Positions 44,203 to 55,106 of a DNA stretch of 64,000 nt are shown here, in pieces. The position numbers and the translations under genes are program-made. The DNA lies in assembly GCF_002776525.5 (NCBI RefSeq), contig NC_045441.1, positions 116,979,210-117,043,209 of the forward strand, read 5' to 3'. Within the stretch, counting starts at the first letter, position 1. Each line of letters opens with the position of its first letter. The notes below the pieces were generated by a model. It saw only the letters and a program-made list of their open reading frames with translations, was not told the DNA's origin and searched no databases. This DNA is from Piliocolobus tephrosceles. Its lineage: Eukaryota > Chordata > Mammalia > Primates > Cercopithecidae.

Positions 44203-44498
44203 GATTAAAAGCTAAGCACTGGCAAGTCTTTTCTTGGTAAGGGGCCACTTTTTACTGTAATTAAAATTATTGTCCTCACGATAATGTGAGTTTTATTATC
44301 TATCTTTGCCAAGAAGTCTGAGATGATGATATTTCCAGTCCATTTTTACCAGTGTGTTTTAAATTAGAAGGGCTGATTTAAGACCTTCCTGAGTTTAGCT
44401 TCATGGCATGTGTGTTTTTTGGAAGGCTTAATGTGGGGTGAGAGTGCCTAGCACTCACATTTAGGCTGCATTACTCACTTACCTTGCCTTTGCTTTAG
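44203..44498. other. Intron 6, 3' part
   Basis: No repeat recognised. Ends with the TGCTTTAG acceptor of exon 7. Confidence 0.5.
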
Positions 44499-44657
44499 TG
44501 CCCAACTTTTCGACGGGAAGCAGATGGCAGTGAAACTCCAGAGCCTTTTGCTGCAGAAGCCAAATTTTTCACCGAGTCGCGATTGCTTCAGAGAGATGTT
44601 CAGATCATTCTGGAGAGCTGCCACAACCAGAACATTCTGGGTACCATCCTTCATCCA
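44499..44657 (+). CDS. SND1: SND1 exon 7 (residues ~228-280, SN-like domain 2)
   Basis: 159 nt, 53 codons, phase 0 at both ends: [20 protein letters not shown], then [20 protein letters not shown], ending at ILGTILHP. The acceptor is TGCTTTAG and the donor CCA|GTGAGT. This is the core of SN-like domain 2, with the PF..EAK.FTE..LLQR helix characteristic of SND1. By the numbering used here the exon contains Phe250 and Arg255. I recall these from the literature as part of the surface that binds the oncoprotein MTDH/AEG-1 at the SN1/SN2 interface; both are intact. The exon is flanked by two Alus in the same orientation (43878-44191 and 44776-45078), and its removal would keep the reading frame. 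Confidence 0.98.
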
Positions 44658-44775
44658 GTGAGTGTGTCTGTGCAGACTGGGTGGTGATGGGCTAGAGATC
44701 ATTTGGGGTTTGAAGAACAGGAGTTTGCTTCTCTATCTCTTCTTTTTCTCTGTATTTAACATCCATTAAAATGTT

Positions 44776-45078
44776 GGCTGGGCGCGGTGACTCACGCCTG
44801 TAATCCCAGCACTTTGGGAGGCCAAGGTGGATGGATCATGAGGTCAGGAGATCGAGACCATCTGGCCAACATGTAAAACCCTGTTTCTACTAAAAATATA
44901 AAAATTAGCCTGGCGTGGTGGCATGTGCCTATAGTTCCAGCTATCCAGGAGGCTGAGGCAGGAGAATTGCTTGAACTCAGGAGGTGGAGGTTGCAGTGAG
45001 CCAAGATCATGCCACTGTACTCCAGCCTGGGTGACAGAGCGAGACTCTGTCTCCAAAAAAAAAAAAAAAAAAAAAAAA
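44776..45078 (+). repeat. Alu element with long poly-A tail
   Basis: Plus-strand dimer, S/Y-like, with an A run of about 24 bases. Same orientation as the AluY on the other side of exon 7. Confidence 0.94.
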
Positions 45079-46190
45079 GGCAGGATTATTATTAATATCT
45101 GGTGATTTTTTGAGGCATTTTCTAGGGAGTTATCATTTGTCTTACAGAATTGGACAATTTTCTCACCTTTAGGAAATTAATCTCAAGGGTTAGTGGGTTC
45201 ATAAGAGGAAGAGGAACTTGATCACGTATTTATCTAACTGTTTGGTCCTAGGGGTTGCTACATTCCTTAGAAGTAGAACTGAAATTTGTAGAATAGGGTT
45301 GATGAGGTCTAGAAGTCAGCTAGCTGAAGTATTGGTAGATCAATGATGAGGAAACTGAGGTATGGAAAAATTATTTTTTGTATTCCAGGCTTTATCCAGG
45401 TACCTCCTAACTCTGCTTTTAGCAGGGAATAGGTTATGTTCTTATAGTTGCGATTATTGGATGTTTTGCCCTATTGTGCACTTTGATAGTTGGGTTATTC
45501 TTAGACATAAGATGGCCTTCTTTTTAACACCTAAATTTGAATGGATTTTCATTATTATAACCTGTGTCCAATACAGAGTTAAGCTACTTATTCTTTGGCT
45601 AGATAATTCTTCCATGATGGCAGTTGTGGAAGGTTGAGAGGCTTGGTTTGGGGTGTGCCAAGGTCATGTCTGTTTCTTCTGGAGTGCTGTCTGGCTGTGC
45701 CCTGCCAGATGGCTCTGTGTCACGGTAGAGTGTGAATTTTAATTCACTGGGCACAGTGTAGCTTCCGTTATTCCTCGCTCAGCCTGTTCTTCAGCTCTTA
45801 TGAAAGGGGGAGGAAGTGCTGATCTTAAGGGAAGGAAGAATAAGATGTAATCTCTCTTAAAGATTAACATCCTCCTCTGCCCACAAGAAGAGCTATTGAA
45901 ATGTCAATTCCCTTCAATGCCACTAGCATTTATCCTACTCCTATTAAGTGAGTTTTATTATGGTGGACGTTGTGGGGATACGAAGCCAAGGCTGTTGAAA
46001 GGAGTCTCAGAGTGGCATCTCTCCCATCTTAGGAGTGGTTTCCTAGTGAGAGGAGCTACCCTACTGTAAACAAACAAACAAACTGCAGACTAGATTGTGA
46101 CTATGTTAATTGTGTCAGAAGTCTAGAGAAATGGATTCTTTTGCAACAGAGTCTAATCTGTGCCTGCCTCTCCTGTATCTTGTTTTTCAG
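45079..46190. other. Intron 7, 3' part
   Basis: No repeat recognised apart from a short MIR-like phrase ('gatgaggaaactgaggtatg') at 45345-45364. Ends with the TTTTTCAG acceptor of exon 8. Confidence 0.5.
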
Positions 46191-46297
46191 AACGGTAACA
46201 TCACAGAGCTCCTCCTGAAGGAAGGTTTCGCACGCTGTGTGGATTGGTCGATTGCAGTTTACACCCGGGGTGCAGAAAAGCTGAGGGCGGCAGAGAG
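46191..46297 (+). CDS. SND1: SND1 exon 8 (residues ~281-316, SN-like domain 2)
   Basis: 107 nt, phase 0 in and phase 2 out: NGNITELLLKEGFARCVDWS then IAVYTRGAEKLRAAE plus AG of an Arg codon. The acceptor is TTTTTCAG and the donor GAGAG|GTAAGG. NITELLLKEGFAR is the conserved helix of the second SN-like domain, equivalent to NIAESLIAEGLAT in domain 1 (exon 4). The following YTRGAEKLRAAER starts the closing helix. The two SN-like domains do not share intron positions in this region: domain 1 is split just before its equivalent helix by a phase 1 intron, while domain 2 is split near there by a phase 0 intron. Confidence 0.98.
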
Positions 46298-47554
46298 GTA
46301 AGGTCTGTCCTAGAGGCCTTCCAGCTGTGGATCTTGTTAAGGATCTTTAGGGAAAGAAATCTGGTGATTTTCTCACACCCCTGTGTGTCAGTGTTCATTT
46401 TACTTCAGTAAAGGAGTAGGGCAGTTCCTTATAGAGGAGTGACTTAAATATTGGTCTTCAGGTTCAGTCTAATTGAATGCTGGATGGTAAGGACTTAGAG
46501 TCTTCAGTTAGACATTTTTCTTCACTTGATTTGCTTTTTAAATGTTTTCAGGTCATTTTTTCCCAAGCCCCTTGCTTAGGTTCTGGGTGTTACACATTTG
46601 AAATGTAATAAACGTGAAGCTTATTTGAGAAAGATGAAGTTGCTTATCAGCTGCTCCCAAACAGATAGACAGGAGCAGGGGTATGATGGAAAGACAGAGC
46701 CTGTGGGTTTTAAACCAGGACCGTTCAATATTGTTGTGAGGCCTATGCCCTAACTTATTTAAAAGTATGTTTCAGTTATAAATGCTAATATAATCCTGAG
46801 ATGTTGTTGGTGTGTTTTTGACTTGTTGCCTATCATTAAAGCAGATATAGGAATAACTTGTTTCTAAAAAACTGCATGTAGAAATTCCAAATATTAGTTG
46901 CCATTTCAACTGTCAAGGTCAAGATATAGATGTAGGTGAACTTTCTCCATTTGATGGGGTAGATGGAAGAAAATAAAGCAGGTAGCAACAGTAGATGAAT
47001 GGAAATGATGCTCAGGAAAGTCTGAATCACACCCTTCTATGATACATTTAAGCAAAGACAACACACAGCTGATGACAATAGTCCACTCTCAAGGCTTGCT
47101 TGCTGTATGACTTGTTTCGAAATCTTGAAGTTATAATGATCTTGATAACTACTTTTTTGTGACTGAGATATACAGCTAAGAAATGTGCAACGACATGAAT
47201 GAATAACTGTAATATTTGTTCCATTTCTTAGGTCTTTTTCATCCTTCAGTATCTATAAGCGGAAGTATTTGCAAGTTTTTATAAAAGTAGATATTAATCT
47301 AGGCCATTTGATATGGCACATCTGACATGTGTATTGTCTGATGGAAAAAAACAGTGATTGCTTAGAATTTTTTTAATGTTGTTCTACGGTTTAGAAAGTT
47401 ATAATAACCGTATCAAGTACAGTGTTCCAAATACTTCTGATTATTCTACAATGCTCAGTTTCTTTTGTTTGGTTCAGAGAATCCTGTTATGTTCATTAGT
47501 ATTCTAAATTAATTTGATTTTTTTTTTTTTTGCATTCTTTAATTTCTTGCCCTT
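46298..47554. other. Intron 8, 5' part
   Basis: AT-rich. No repeat or gene recognised. Confidence 0.5.
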
Positions 47555-47852
47555 TTTGTTTTTGAGACAGAGTCTTGCTCTGTCGCCAGGCTGGAGTGCA
47601 GTGGCGCGATCTCCACTCACTGCAACCTCCACCTCCCTGGTTCAAGCAATTCCCCTGCCTCAGTCTCCCCAGTAGCTGCGACTACAGGCGCACACCACCA
47701 CACCCGGCTAATTTTTTTTTTTTTTTCGTATTTTAGTAGAGACTGGGTTTCACCATGTTGGTCAGGATGGTCTCGATCTCCTGACCTCATGATCCGCCGC
47801 CTTGGCCTCCCAAAGTGCTGGGATTACAGGCGTGAGCCACTGCGCCTGGCCC
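47555..47852 (-). repeat. Alu element (AluS/Y-like)
   Basis: Full minus-strand dimer ending CTGCGCCTGGCC, with a 15-base T run in the middle linker. Approximate flanks TTCTTGCCCTTTT / ATCTTGCCTTTCT. Confidence 0.93.
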
Positions 47853-48898
47853 AGTATCTTGCCTTTCTTTGAAGAAAGTGAATGCATTGAAAATAATATC
47901 TACATGTTATATAACATCAGTAGATTTTATGGATTTTTGGACGGAATGCTCATCATTAAAAAACAGGCTTAGACCAGAGAATGCAAATCATATTTCGATA
48001 ATATGTGATTACTTGTCTGCTGTTCTGCATGCTATACTTGAGCTACTTGAATTGTAGGTAAAATTGCATCCTCTATATTGAATTACTTCATGCATTTTAC
48101 AACTACTATATCCTGCTTTTTGTTTTTCTCATTTTACTGCTTCTCTAAAACAAAAGATTGCAATACTGTTTTCAGAAACATGTATCCATGTATTTCACTG
48201 CACATGTATTCCCTTATTTGTAAGTGGTTTAAGACAGCTGTTCATTGATTTTTTTTTTTTTTTTTGATCTTTGCACATATTCCATTCATAGTCTGGCTCA
48301 GAAAATATCTACTGGGCAGAATACTTCAAGATAAATTTCCGGCTACATAGGGTTTTTTTTTTTTTTAACTCTTGTCAATGAACTTTATAAGGATTTTGTT
48401 CATTTTCTAATTATTCTATAGATGCACTGTCGTGACAGTTTTGTTCTTATATATAGGATTTGGTAGCTGGTAACCTTTTTATAATTCAGATAGAAATTGA
48501 GCATGTCTGTGCTTTTTAAGAAGTATGTTTGTTTAGATATGTGGGTTCTTCCCATTTAAGAGAGCAGTTACTCTCTGTTTGTCAGCCTAATTTTTGTAGT
48601 GGCCACCCAGGAGATATTGGATAAACCAGAGTTAATAGTGAAGGTGGACTCGAACCATCTAGGCTCAAAAAATTGTATGCCTGGACCATAGTCCTGGACC
48701 ATAGTCTCCGAGCTGTGGGTTTACAGTATATATGTGTATCTTGCGTGTTGTCATTTACTCTCATTTACAGGTCTTTCTTCTGGATATGTCTATAGGGTAG
48801 AGTAGGATGCTGCACCAACTGTGCTCCCATGGTAGTGGTGGATTCCATTTGCTGACTTAGTCTGTCTGAATGATCTTGCATCCTTGCTTTGTTGCCAG
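47853..48898. other. Intron 8, 3' part
   Basis: AT-rich with two T runs (48250-48265, 48353-48366) and a small direct repeat CCTGGACCATAGT near 48679 and 48692. Ends with the TTGCCAG acceptor of exon 9. Confidence 0.5.
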
Positions 48899-48989
48899 GT
48901 TTGCCAAAGAGCGCAGGCTGAGAATATGGAGAGACTATGTGGCTCCCACTGCTAATTTGGACCAAAAGGACAAGCAGTTTGTTGCCAAG
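48899..48989 (+). CDS. SND1: SND1 exon 9 (residues ~316-346, end of SN-like domain 2 and start of domain 3)
   Basis: 91 nt, phase 2 in and phase 0 out: (R)[14 protein letters not shown], then [16 protein letters not shown]. The acceptor is TTGCCAG and the donor [22 protein letters not shown] is the C-terminal helix of SN-like domain 2, the counterpart of AKAAKKGMWSEG in exon 5. The linker [10 protein letters not shown] leads into the first strand (FVAKVMQV) of domain 3, which exon 10 continues. The very long intron 9 therefore cuts the first strand of domain 3, not a domain boundary. Confidence 0.98.
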
Positions 48990-49283
48990 GTGAGTCATTC
49001 TCAGCATCTTGATATGCATAGTGGACACTGCCAGACGAGTAATAATACAAGGATTTGAACAATTAGAAATGCTGAAGCTCTTGAAAATTTCGAGGCAAAC
49101 CAGTAGGGGTGTGTGTGTGTGTGCGCGCGTTTTATTGTAGGGGGCTTAGAAACCATTAGACTATTTAAATTTCTTTGTAAATTAGCTAACTTCAAACTAG
49201 CTTGAAATACCTCTCATATTTTAGGACTTCTTTTTTATCTGCTTAGTAAATAGCATTGTCTTAAGATTTCCTATGTCCAAGTA

Positions 49284-49704
49284 CAGATGGTCCCTGACTT
49301 ATGCTGGGTTGACTTAAGATATTTTGACTTTACAGTGGTGTGAAAGCAATAGATATTCAGTAGGACCCACATTTGGAGTATCCATACAGCCATTCTGTTT
49401 ATCACTTTTGGTCTAGTATTCAGTAAATTAATCAAATGAGATATTTAACACTTTATTATAAAATAGACTTTGTGTTAGATTATTTTGCCCAATTGTAAAC
49501 TTATGTAAATGTTCCAAGTATGTTTAAGGTAGGTTAGGCCAAGCTATGATGTTTGGTAGGTTGTATTAAGTGCACTTCCTTCCTGCCTTCCTGCCTCCCT
49601 GCCTCCCTGCCTGAAGAGAGTTAAATGCATTTTCAACTTACAGTATTTTCAGCTTATGATGGGTTTATCAGGAGTTAACCCTGTTTCAAGTCAAGGAGCA
49701 TCCA
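49284..49704. mobile_element. Tc1/mariner-type non-autonomous DNA transposon
   Basis: Begins CAGATGGTCCCTGACTTATG and ends GTCAAGGAGCATCCA, with TA on both sides (49282-49283, 49705-49706). Internal phrases 'ggtgtgaaagcaatagatat', 'gtttaaggtaggttaggcca' and 'cagcttatgatgggtttatc' are family text. A CCTTCCTGCC/CCTGCCTCC run (49577-49613) sits inside it. Confidence 0.75.
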
Positions 49705-50823
49705 TAGCTATATGACCTCAAGTTTCTCTTCTTTCTGTTTTGGAGCTCTTGGTTTTTTTGTTTTGTTTTGTTTTTCCCAGAGAGTTCTCCATTGATGTGT
49801 CTTGGGATAGACTGCTTTGAAGGAAACTGGAGCTATTATCCTTGGTGGTATCAGCAGTGCTGTAAAAATGTTTTTTCTTATTTGCATGGTTTTGTAACTT
49901 GAGTAGCAGATCTGTTATCTGTGTCTTCCCAAAATGCTGTAATGTTTTCCAGCCTATTTTTACTTTTGCCAAGAGATGCTAGAAGTTTTGTTTTTATAGG
50001 CTAAAAGTGGTTAAGTGCCAAATTCTTGGACTGAGAGGTGCTGTCTCCCTGTCAACTAACCATGAGTTTAGTATGGAAAGCCACTAGGTGGCACTGTGAG
50101 CCTGAGAAATCCTGAGACTGTCTTAGAATGGTAAAATTTTAGCAACCTCTGAGGAATTGGCTAAATTTCGTCACTCTTTTTTACGATGCCCAAAGTAATA
50201 GGTCACAGAGTGGTCTAGTGGCCTCTTTCCCTCTTATTGTAGGTGATGTCCAGGCAGCTGTGAGGTTAGCCATAATCATTCCTTTTGGTAGGCATGGGTG
50301 GGAGTTGCCCCTGGTGGCATATCCTGGCATCCTCCAGGTCTTGATGCAGACTGCGTGAGGCGTGTACCTGTGTGGACACTTGGATATGGGTTGCTCTGCC
50401 TACTTGGAACTCACTCAGTTGTGATTATGCTTCCTGTAGTGTGTTCTGTGTTAACATAGCTACACAATGAAAGGATGATTTTTCACCCAAAAAGGGAGGC
50501 AGGCCTTCAATTTTTTGCCATCTTCACTTTGAGAGTCTGTGACATTACTGATGTAGATGAGGCTTGTGAGGATCTTAAAACCCTATTGTGTTCCTACCAG
50601 CCTTTCCTCGATTAAAACTGAGTTTGTAGAAAAACCTAGAATATTTTGAAGAGTTTTGGGCCTTGGCTGGTTGGGGAGTTAACTAATGCACTGCATAAGA
50701 ACAAAATTCAAAGGATTTCGATTATTGAGCTTTGCATTTATCTTAAATATGACTTTACTGATAATTAAAAAAGGGAGACCTACCTGTAGGAGAATTTTTT
50801 CCACTTTTAAAAATCTAGGATCT
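49705..50823. other. Intron 9, no recognisable element
   Basis: No repeat or gene recognised. Confidence 0.5.
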
Positions 50824-51122
50824 GGCTGCATGCGGTGGCTCACACCTGTAATCCTAGCATTTTGGGAGGCCGAGGCTGGCGGATCATGAGGTCAGGAGAT
50901 TGAGACCATCCTGGCTAACACAGTGAAACCCCGTCTCTACTAAAAATGCAAAAAAATTAGCCAGATGTGGTGGCGGGCGCCTGTAGTCCCAGCAACTCGG
51001 GAGACTGAGGCAGGAGAACGGTGTGAACCCAAGAGGCGGAGCTTGCAGTGAGCCGAGATCGCGCCACTGGACTCCAGCCTGGACGACAGAGCGAGACTTT
51101 GTCTCAAAAAAAAAAAAAAAAA
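50824..51122 (+). repeat. AluY-like element with target-site duplication
   Basis: Plus-strand dimer with a 19-base A tail. AAAAATCTAGGATC is found before and after. Confidence 0.95.
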
Positions 51123-51514
51123 ATCTAGGATCCTAGAATCTGTTTTTTCTTTAAAAGAGAGCAAGGCTTTTATCATGACAATGAAGTTTTATTCATTACA
51201 GTGCCAAAGTAGAGGAGATTGTCCCTAGGAATCATCTGATTGAGGATTGTGAAGAATAACCAATCTTCTGTAGAAATTGAAACATAAATTGAGGCTATTT
51301 GGGTATATGTCTGCTTAGAGGGTAGAGAGAAATAGGTAAAGAGTTTTTAAAACTCATTGACTTTTAAAAATTCTTTAGCATTAGTTTTGCTTTTAAAACA
51401 GGAAAAAACATAAAGAAGATAAGCATAAATACCCATACTACATGAAACACTATCTTGGCCTTGTTTTTTAATTTTTTTTTTTTTTTAAAACAAAGTTGAT
51501 CATAGTGTCTGTCT
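51123..51514. other. Intron 9, no recognisable element
   Basis: AT-rich with a T run at 51471-51486. Nothing else recognised. Confidence 0.5.
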
Positions 51515-51833
51515 CAAGGTTGGCAAACTATGGCCCATGGGCTGAATTTGGCTGGGCACTTGTTTTTGCATGATCTGTGGATTTTACATTGAAAAAAAAA
51601 AAAAAGGATTTTGTGTTAATAAAAAATATATCATGGTATGTGAAAATTATGTGAAATTCAATGTCAGTATCGTAAATAAATTGGAACATAGCTATATATG
51701 TTCGCTTGTGTATTGTCTGTGTCTGTTCTTGTGCCATAATGGCAGAGGTGAGTAGTTGTGATAAAACTGTGTGGCCTGCAAAGCCTTAAATATTTGTTAT
51801 CTGGCTTTTTACTTAATAGTTTGATGATCTCTG
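51515..51833 (-). mobile_element. hAT-Charlie non-autonomous transposon, reverse
   Basis: Reverse-oriented relative of 19664-19993. The left edge 'caaggttggcaaactatggc' mirrors the family's 'gccgtagtttgccgac' end, and 'ggcctgcaaagccttaaata' is the reverse of its start. It contains a 14-base A run (51592-51605). It abuts the next hAT element. Confidence 0.7.
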
Positions 51834-51841
51834 ATCTATAC

Positions 51842-52051
51842 CAGTCCTACTCAAAATGCCTTGATAAAGTGACATAAGGAGCTTGGGCCAGAATGTAAAT
51901 CAAGGCATTGATTCCTTCATCAAGAAAAGCTTACTACAAAAAAAAAAAAAAAAAAAAAAAGTCAGCAATGTTCATAGTGATGTAGTTGATTAATGTTCTA
52001 GTACAAGTTCCTTATCTTACTGCAGACTGGCAGCCACTTTGAATAGCACTG
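51842..52051. mobile_element. hAT-type MITE with terminal inverted repeats and 8-bp duplication
   Basis: CAGTCCTACTCAAAATG at the left and CACTTTGAATAGCACTG at the right are inverted repeats. The flanks ATCTATAC (51834-51841) and ATCTGTAC (52052-52059) are an 8-bp target duplication with one change, the hAT hallmark. A 24-base A run lies inside (51937-51960). The family name was not determined. Confidence 0.8.
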
Positions 52052-52059
52052 ATCTGTAC

Positions 52060-53660
52060 TCTTTTGTGTGTAATTTTTAAGTTTGCACATTTTTATTTTT
52101 AATACAGAAAATTAACCTTTTTTTTATAGGCTTACTAAAGAATGTACCAGTTCAGTTTCACTCTTCCTTGAGGCAGTCACTTTCAACTCTTGGCTAATTC
52201 ATCTCTGAATAAAACATTTACATGGCTGTTTCTTAATTTTTCAGTTTTAGGTACAACTCCTTTCCTTCATACCATGGAAGAGGAGGGCTTAGTTTTTTCA
52301 CATAAGCACGCCTACTCATGTGGGTGCACAGTGCTCTTACCCAGTTCTCCCAATATGATTATGTCATAATTTAGTTAATATTCAGTATTTATTTTAAATG
52401 ATAATCACCACTGTGCTATATAGCGTATTATGGCTGCTTTTAGTTTTCTGCACAATTTTTTTGTTTTCCCTGGAGTTAATAATTTTTAAAATTTACATTT
52501 TTTATATACTTCTTATTAATTCAGCCTCCAAACTCTGTCTAAATCTCCTCCCAAGAGGAGATTCATTCAGTCTGCTAACACTGTCTTGGAGCCTTGCAGC
52601 CTGCATCAATCTGGACTGGTTTCTCTTTTTGCCTGTTTTAGAGCTGTCATTTTTGGATTTCTTCACCATTGTCCTGGGGGATTTCTTTGCCTTACTCTTG
52701 GATTGGAGCTAGGATTGCTGGATCTCACAGTTTCCTCTATAATTTGCTACTTTGTTTTAATGGCACACATTCTCTAACTTCATGGCAAAGAATGCTTGGG
52801 AGGTAAATTTTCTGAGACCTTTCGTGTCCATTCTCTACATACACTTGATAGTTTAGCTGGATATAGAATTATTTTAGAAGTCATTTTCCATTAGAATTGT
52901 ATCTATCAGTATTGCTCCACTGTCAGTAGTTATCAGAAATTTTTTTGATTTCTTTTTTTTAATGGATCTGAAACCTTCCTGATTTCTCATCCTTATATGT
53001 GTTTTTTCTTTCTGAAAGGTTTTAGCAAATTCTTTTTGATCCTAGTGTTCTAACATTTCATAGCAATGCCCTTTTGTTTATCTATATGTGAGCATATTAT
53101 GCCTCAATGTTTAGTTGTTTTGTTCTGAGACTTTTTCTCTCAACTCTTTTGTTGGTTTCCATCTAGAATCTTTGTTCTCTTTTTTTCTAGAACTCCTGTT
53201 ATTTGGTTGTTGGATTTTGTGGGCTCGTCTTCCAGTTTTTTCTCCTATTTTCTATCTCATCTTCTATTCTTTTTAGATTTCTTTATAGTTATTTTTCAGT
53301 AGTTTTATTGACATGATACTGTTTTATTTTTTAAGAGCTTTATTTGTTCTCTGCATGTTTCTCTTTTACTATTATAAAAAATAAAGTTTAATACTTCAGA
53401 GATAAAAATCATCTCTTAACTTTCTGCAAAATTGATTTTTTTTTTTTTTTTTTAGTTTCAGTTTCATTTTTCCTCCATACTCGCTATGTTCTTCAAGCCT
53501 CTCCTCTCCCCTCTTTGGGTTATTTTGGTCCCTTATTTTTCATATTACAGGCTTTCCTCAGATATTTGCTGAGCCTTGGTTTTCTGTCTTATTTGAGAAT
53601 GAGATATTAAAACACTGAGTTTAGAAGCAATGACCCTAGTGTGGGATATAGGGTATACAT
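52060..53660. repeat. Probable ancient LINE-like region
   Basis: T-rich sequence. The phrases 'agctggatatagaattattt', 'gtattgctccactgtcagta', 'gaactcctgttatttggttg' and 'aagagctttatttgttctct' belong to a common old mammalian repeat that I cannot name with certainty. A T run is at 53438-53455. Confidence 0.4.
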
Positions 53661-53971
53661 ATTTGTTTGTTTGTTTTTGAGACAGGATCTTGCTCCGTCA
53701 CCCAGACTGGAGTGCAGTGGTGCCATCACAGTTCACTGCAGCTTCAACCTCATGGGCTTAAGTGATCCTCCTGCTTCAGCCTCCTGAATAGCTGGGAGGT
53801 TCATGCTAACACAGGTGCACGCTAACACACGTGGCTAATTTTCAAATTTTTGGTAGAGACGGGGTCTCCCTATGTTACCCAGGCTGGTCTTGAACTCCTG
53901 GGCTCAAGCGATCCTCCCACCTTGGCCTCCCAAAGTGCAGGGATTACAGGTGTGAGCCACCATGCCTGGCC
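53661..53971 (-). repeat. Alu element (AluJ-like) with target-site duplication
   Basis: Minus-strand dimer flanked by AGGGTATACAT (53650-53660 and 53972-53982). A short internal repeat CATGCTAACACA / CACGCTAACACA occurs near 53802-53830. Confidence 0.94.
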
Positions 53972-53982
53972 AGGGTATACAT

Positions 53983-54289
53983 CTTGAAATCCATCTGCTT
54001 CTTACAAAGATTTGAAACCGTTCATCGTTTTTGGTCTCATTTTCGTTTGCAATTGAGATGCTTGATTTGACAGTTTCTGAGTCTTGGCAGATTAGGGAGA
54101 GTGGGACTGCAGTATAAATCAGATTGGCTATTGTGTTTTCTCGCCACTGTCTCAGGATTTAGCTTTTGTGAGTCAGTGGAGTAAGTTACTACTCATCCAT
54201 CTGCTTTCTAGCTTCCAGAGTTTTGTTGCAGTGTTCTTTCTCATTATCTTCTTCCTTTTGGGCTTATGTATAGATAGGTTATACAGATC
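53983..54289. other. Intron 9, no recognisable element
   Basis: Nothing recognised. Confidence 0.5.
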
Positions 54290-54303
54290 CCCGCCCCCCC
54301 CCC

Positions 54304-54585
54304 CTTTTTTTTTTTTGAGACAGAGTCTCGCTCTGTCACCCAGGCTGGAGTGCAGTGGTGTGATCTCAGCTCACTGTAAGCTCCGCCTCCCGGGTTCATG
54401 CCATTCTCCTGCCTCAGCCTCCCGAGTAGCTGGGACTACAGGTGCCTGCTGCCCTGCCTGGCTAATTTTTTGTGTTTTTAGTAGAGATGAGGTTTCTCTG
54501 TGGTCTCAATCTCCTGACCTTGTGATCTGCCTGCCTCAGCCTCCCAAAGTGCTGGGATTACAGGTGTGAGCCACCGCGCCCGGCC
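54304..54585 (-). repeat. Alu element with internal deletion and poly-C flank
   Basis: Minus-strand S/Y-like Alu missing about 25 bp after 'gagatgaggtttctctgtgg'. The T run is preceded by a C-rich run (54291-54303). CAGATCCC flanks both sides. Confidence 0.93.
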
Positions 54586-54644
54586 TCAGATCCCTTTTAT
54601 CTAGAGGTGTTTAGAGAGGGAAGCAAAATAAAGAGCTTACTTCT

Positions 54645-54840
54645 TTAATTGATGTGTAATATTTCATCGCAGGCTGCACCATAATATTTTAAACCAGTCC
54701 CCAGCAGGTTTATATTCATGTAGTTGAGAATTTTTTTCATTATTTAGAAAGTGGAAGAAATCTCCAACTATTTGGCAGTTACTTCCTTAGAAATGATTTG
54801 GCTCACATTTGCCAAATATGTCTATAGAAATGTTAACCAG
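54645..54840 (-). repeat. Possible old L1 3' fragment
   Basis: 'gtaatatttcatcgcaggct', 'accataatattttaaaccag' and 'tccccagcaggtttatat' resemble the same L1 3' text as 6650-6945. Confidence 0.4.
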
Positions 54841-54882
54841 TATATACCACTAAGTGTGTTCATTTTCTAATATGTTGTAAAA

Positions 54883-55098
54883 CAGAGATTGGCCAGCTTT
54901 TTCTTAAAGGACCACATTGTAAATATTTTAGGCTTGGTAGCCATATGGTCTCTGTTGCAACTACTGAACTCTGCCATGGTAGCAGGAAAACAGACATGGA
55001 CAGTGTGTAAACAAATGGTTGTGGCAATATTCCAGGAAAACTTTATAACAATATGAAGTGGGCTGGATGGCCCTTGGGCCATAGTTTGCCAGCCTTTG
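54883..55098 (+). mobile_element. hAT-Charlie MITE (MER20-like) with 8-bp duplication
   Basis: CAGAGATTGGCCAGC and GTTTGCCAGCCTTTG ends enclose 216 bp of family text ('ccatatggtctctgttgcaa', 'ctactgaactctgccatgg'). The flanks TTGTAAAA (54875-54882) and TTGTAGAA (55099-55106) are the 8-bp target duplication. The length fits MER20 (about 219 bp). Confidence 0.85.
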
Positions 55099-55106
55099 TT
55101 GTAGAA

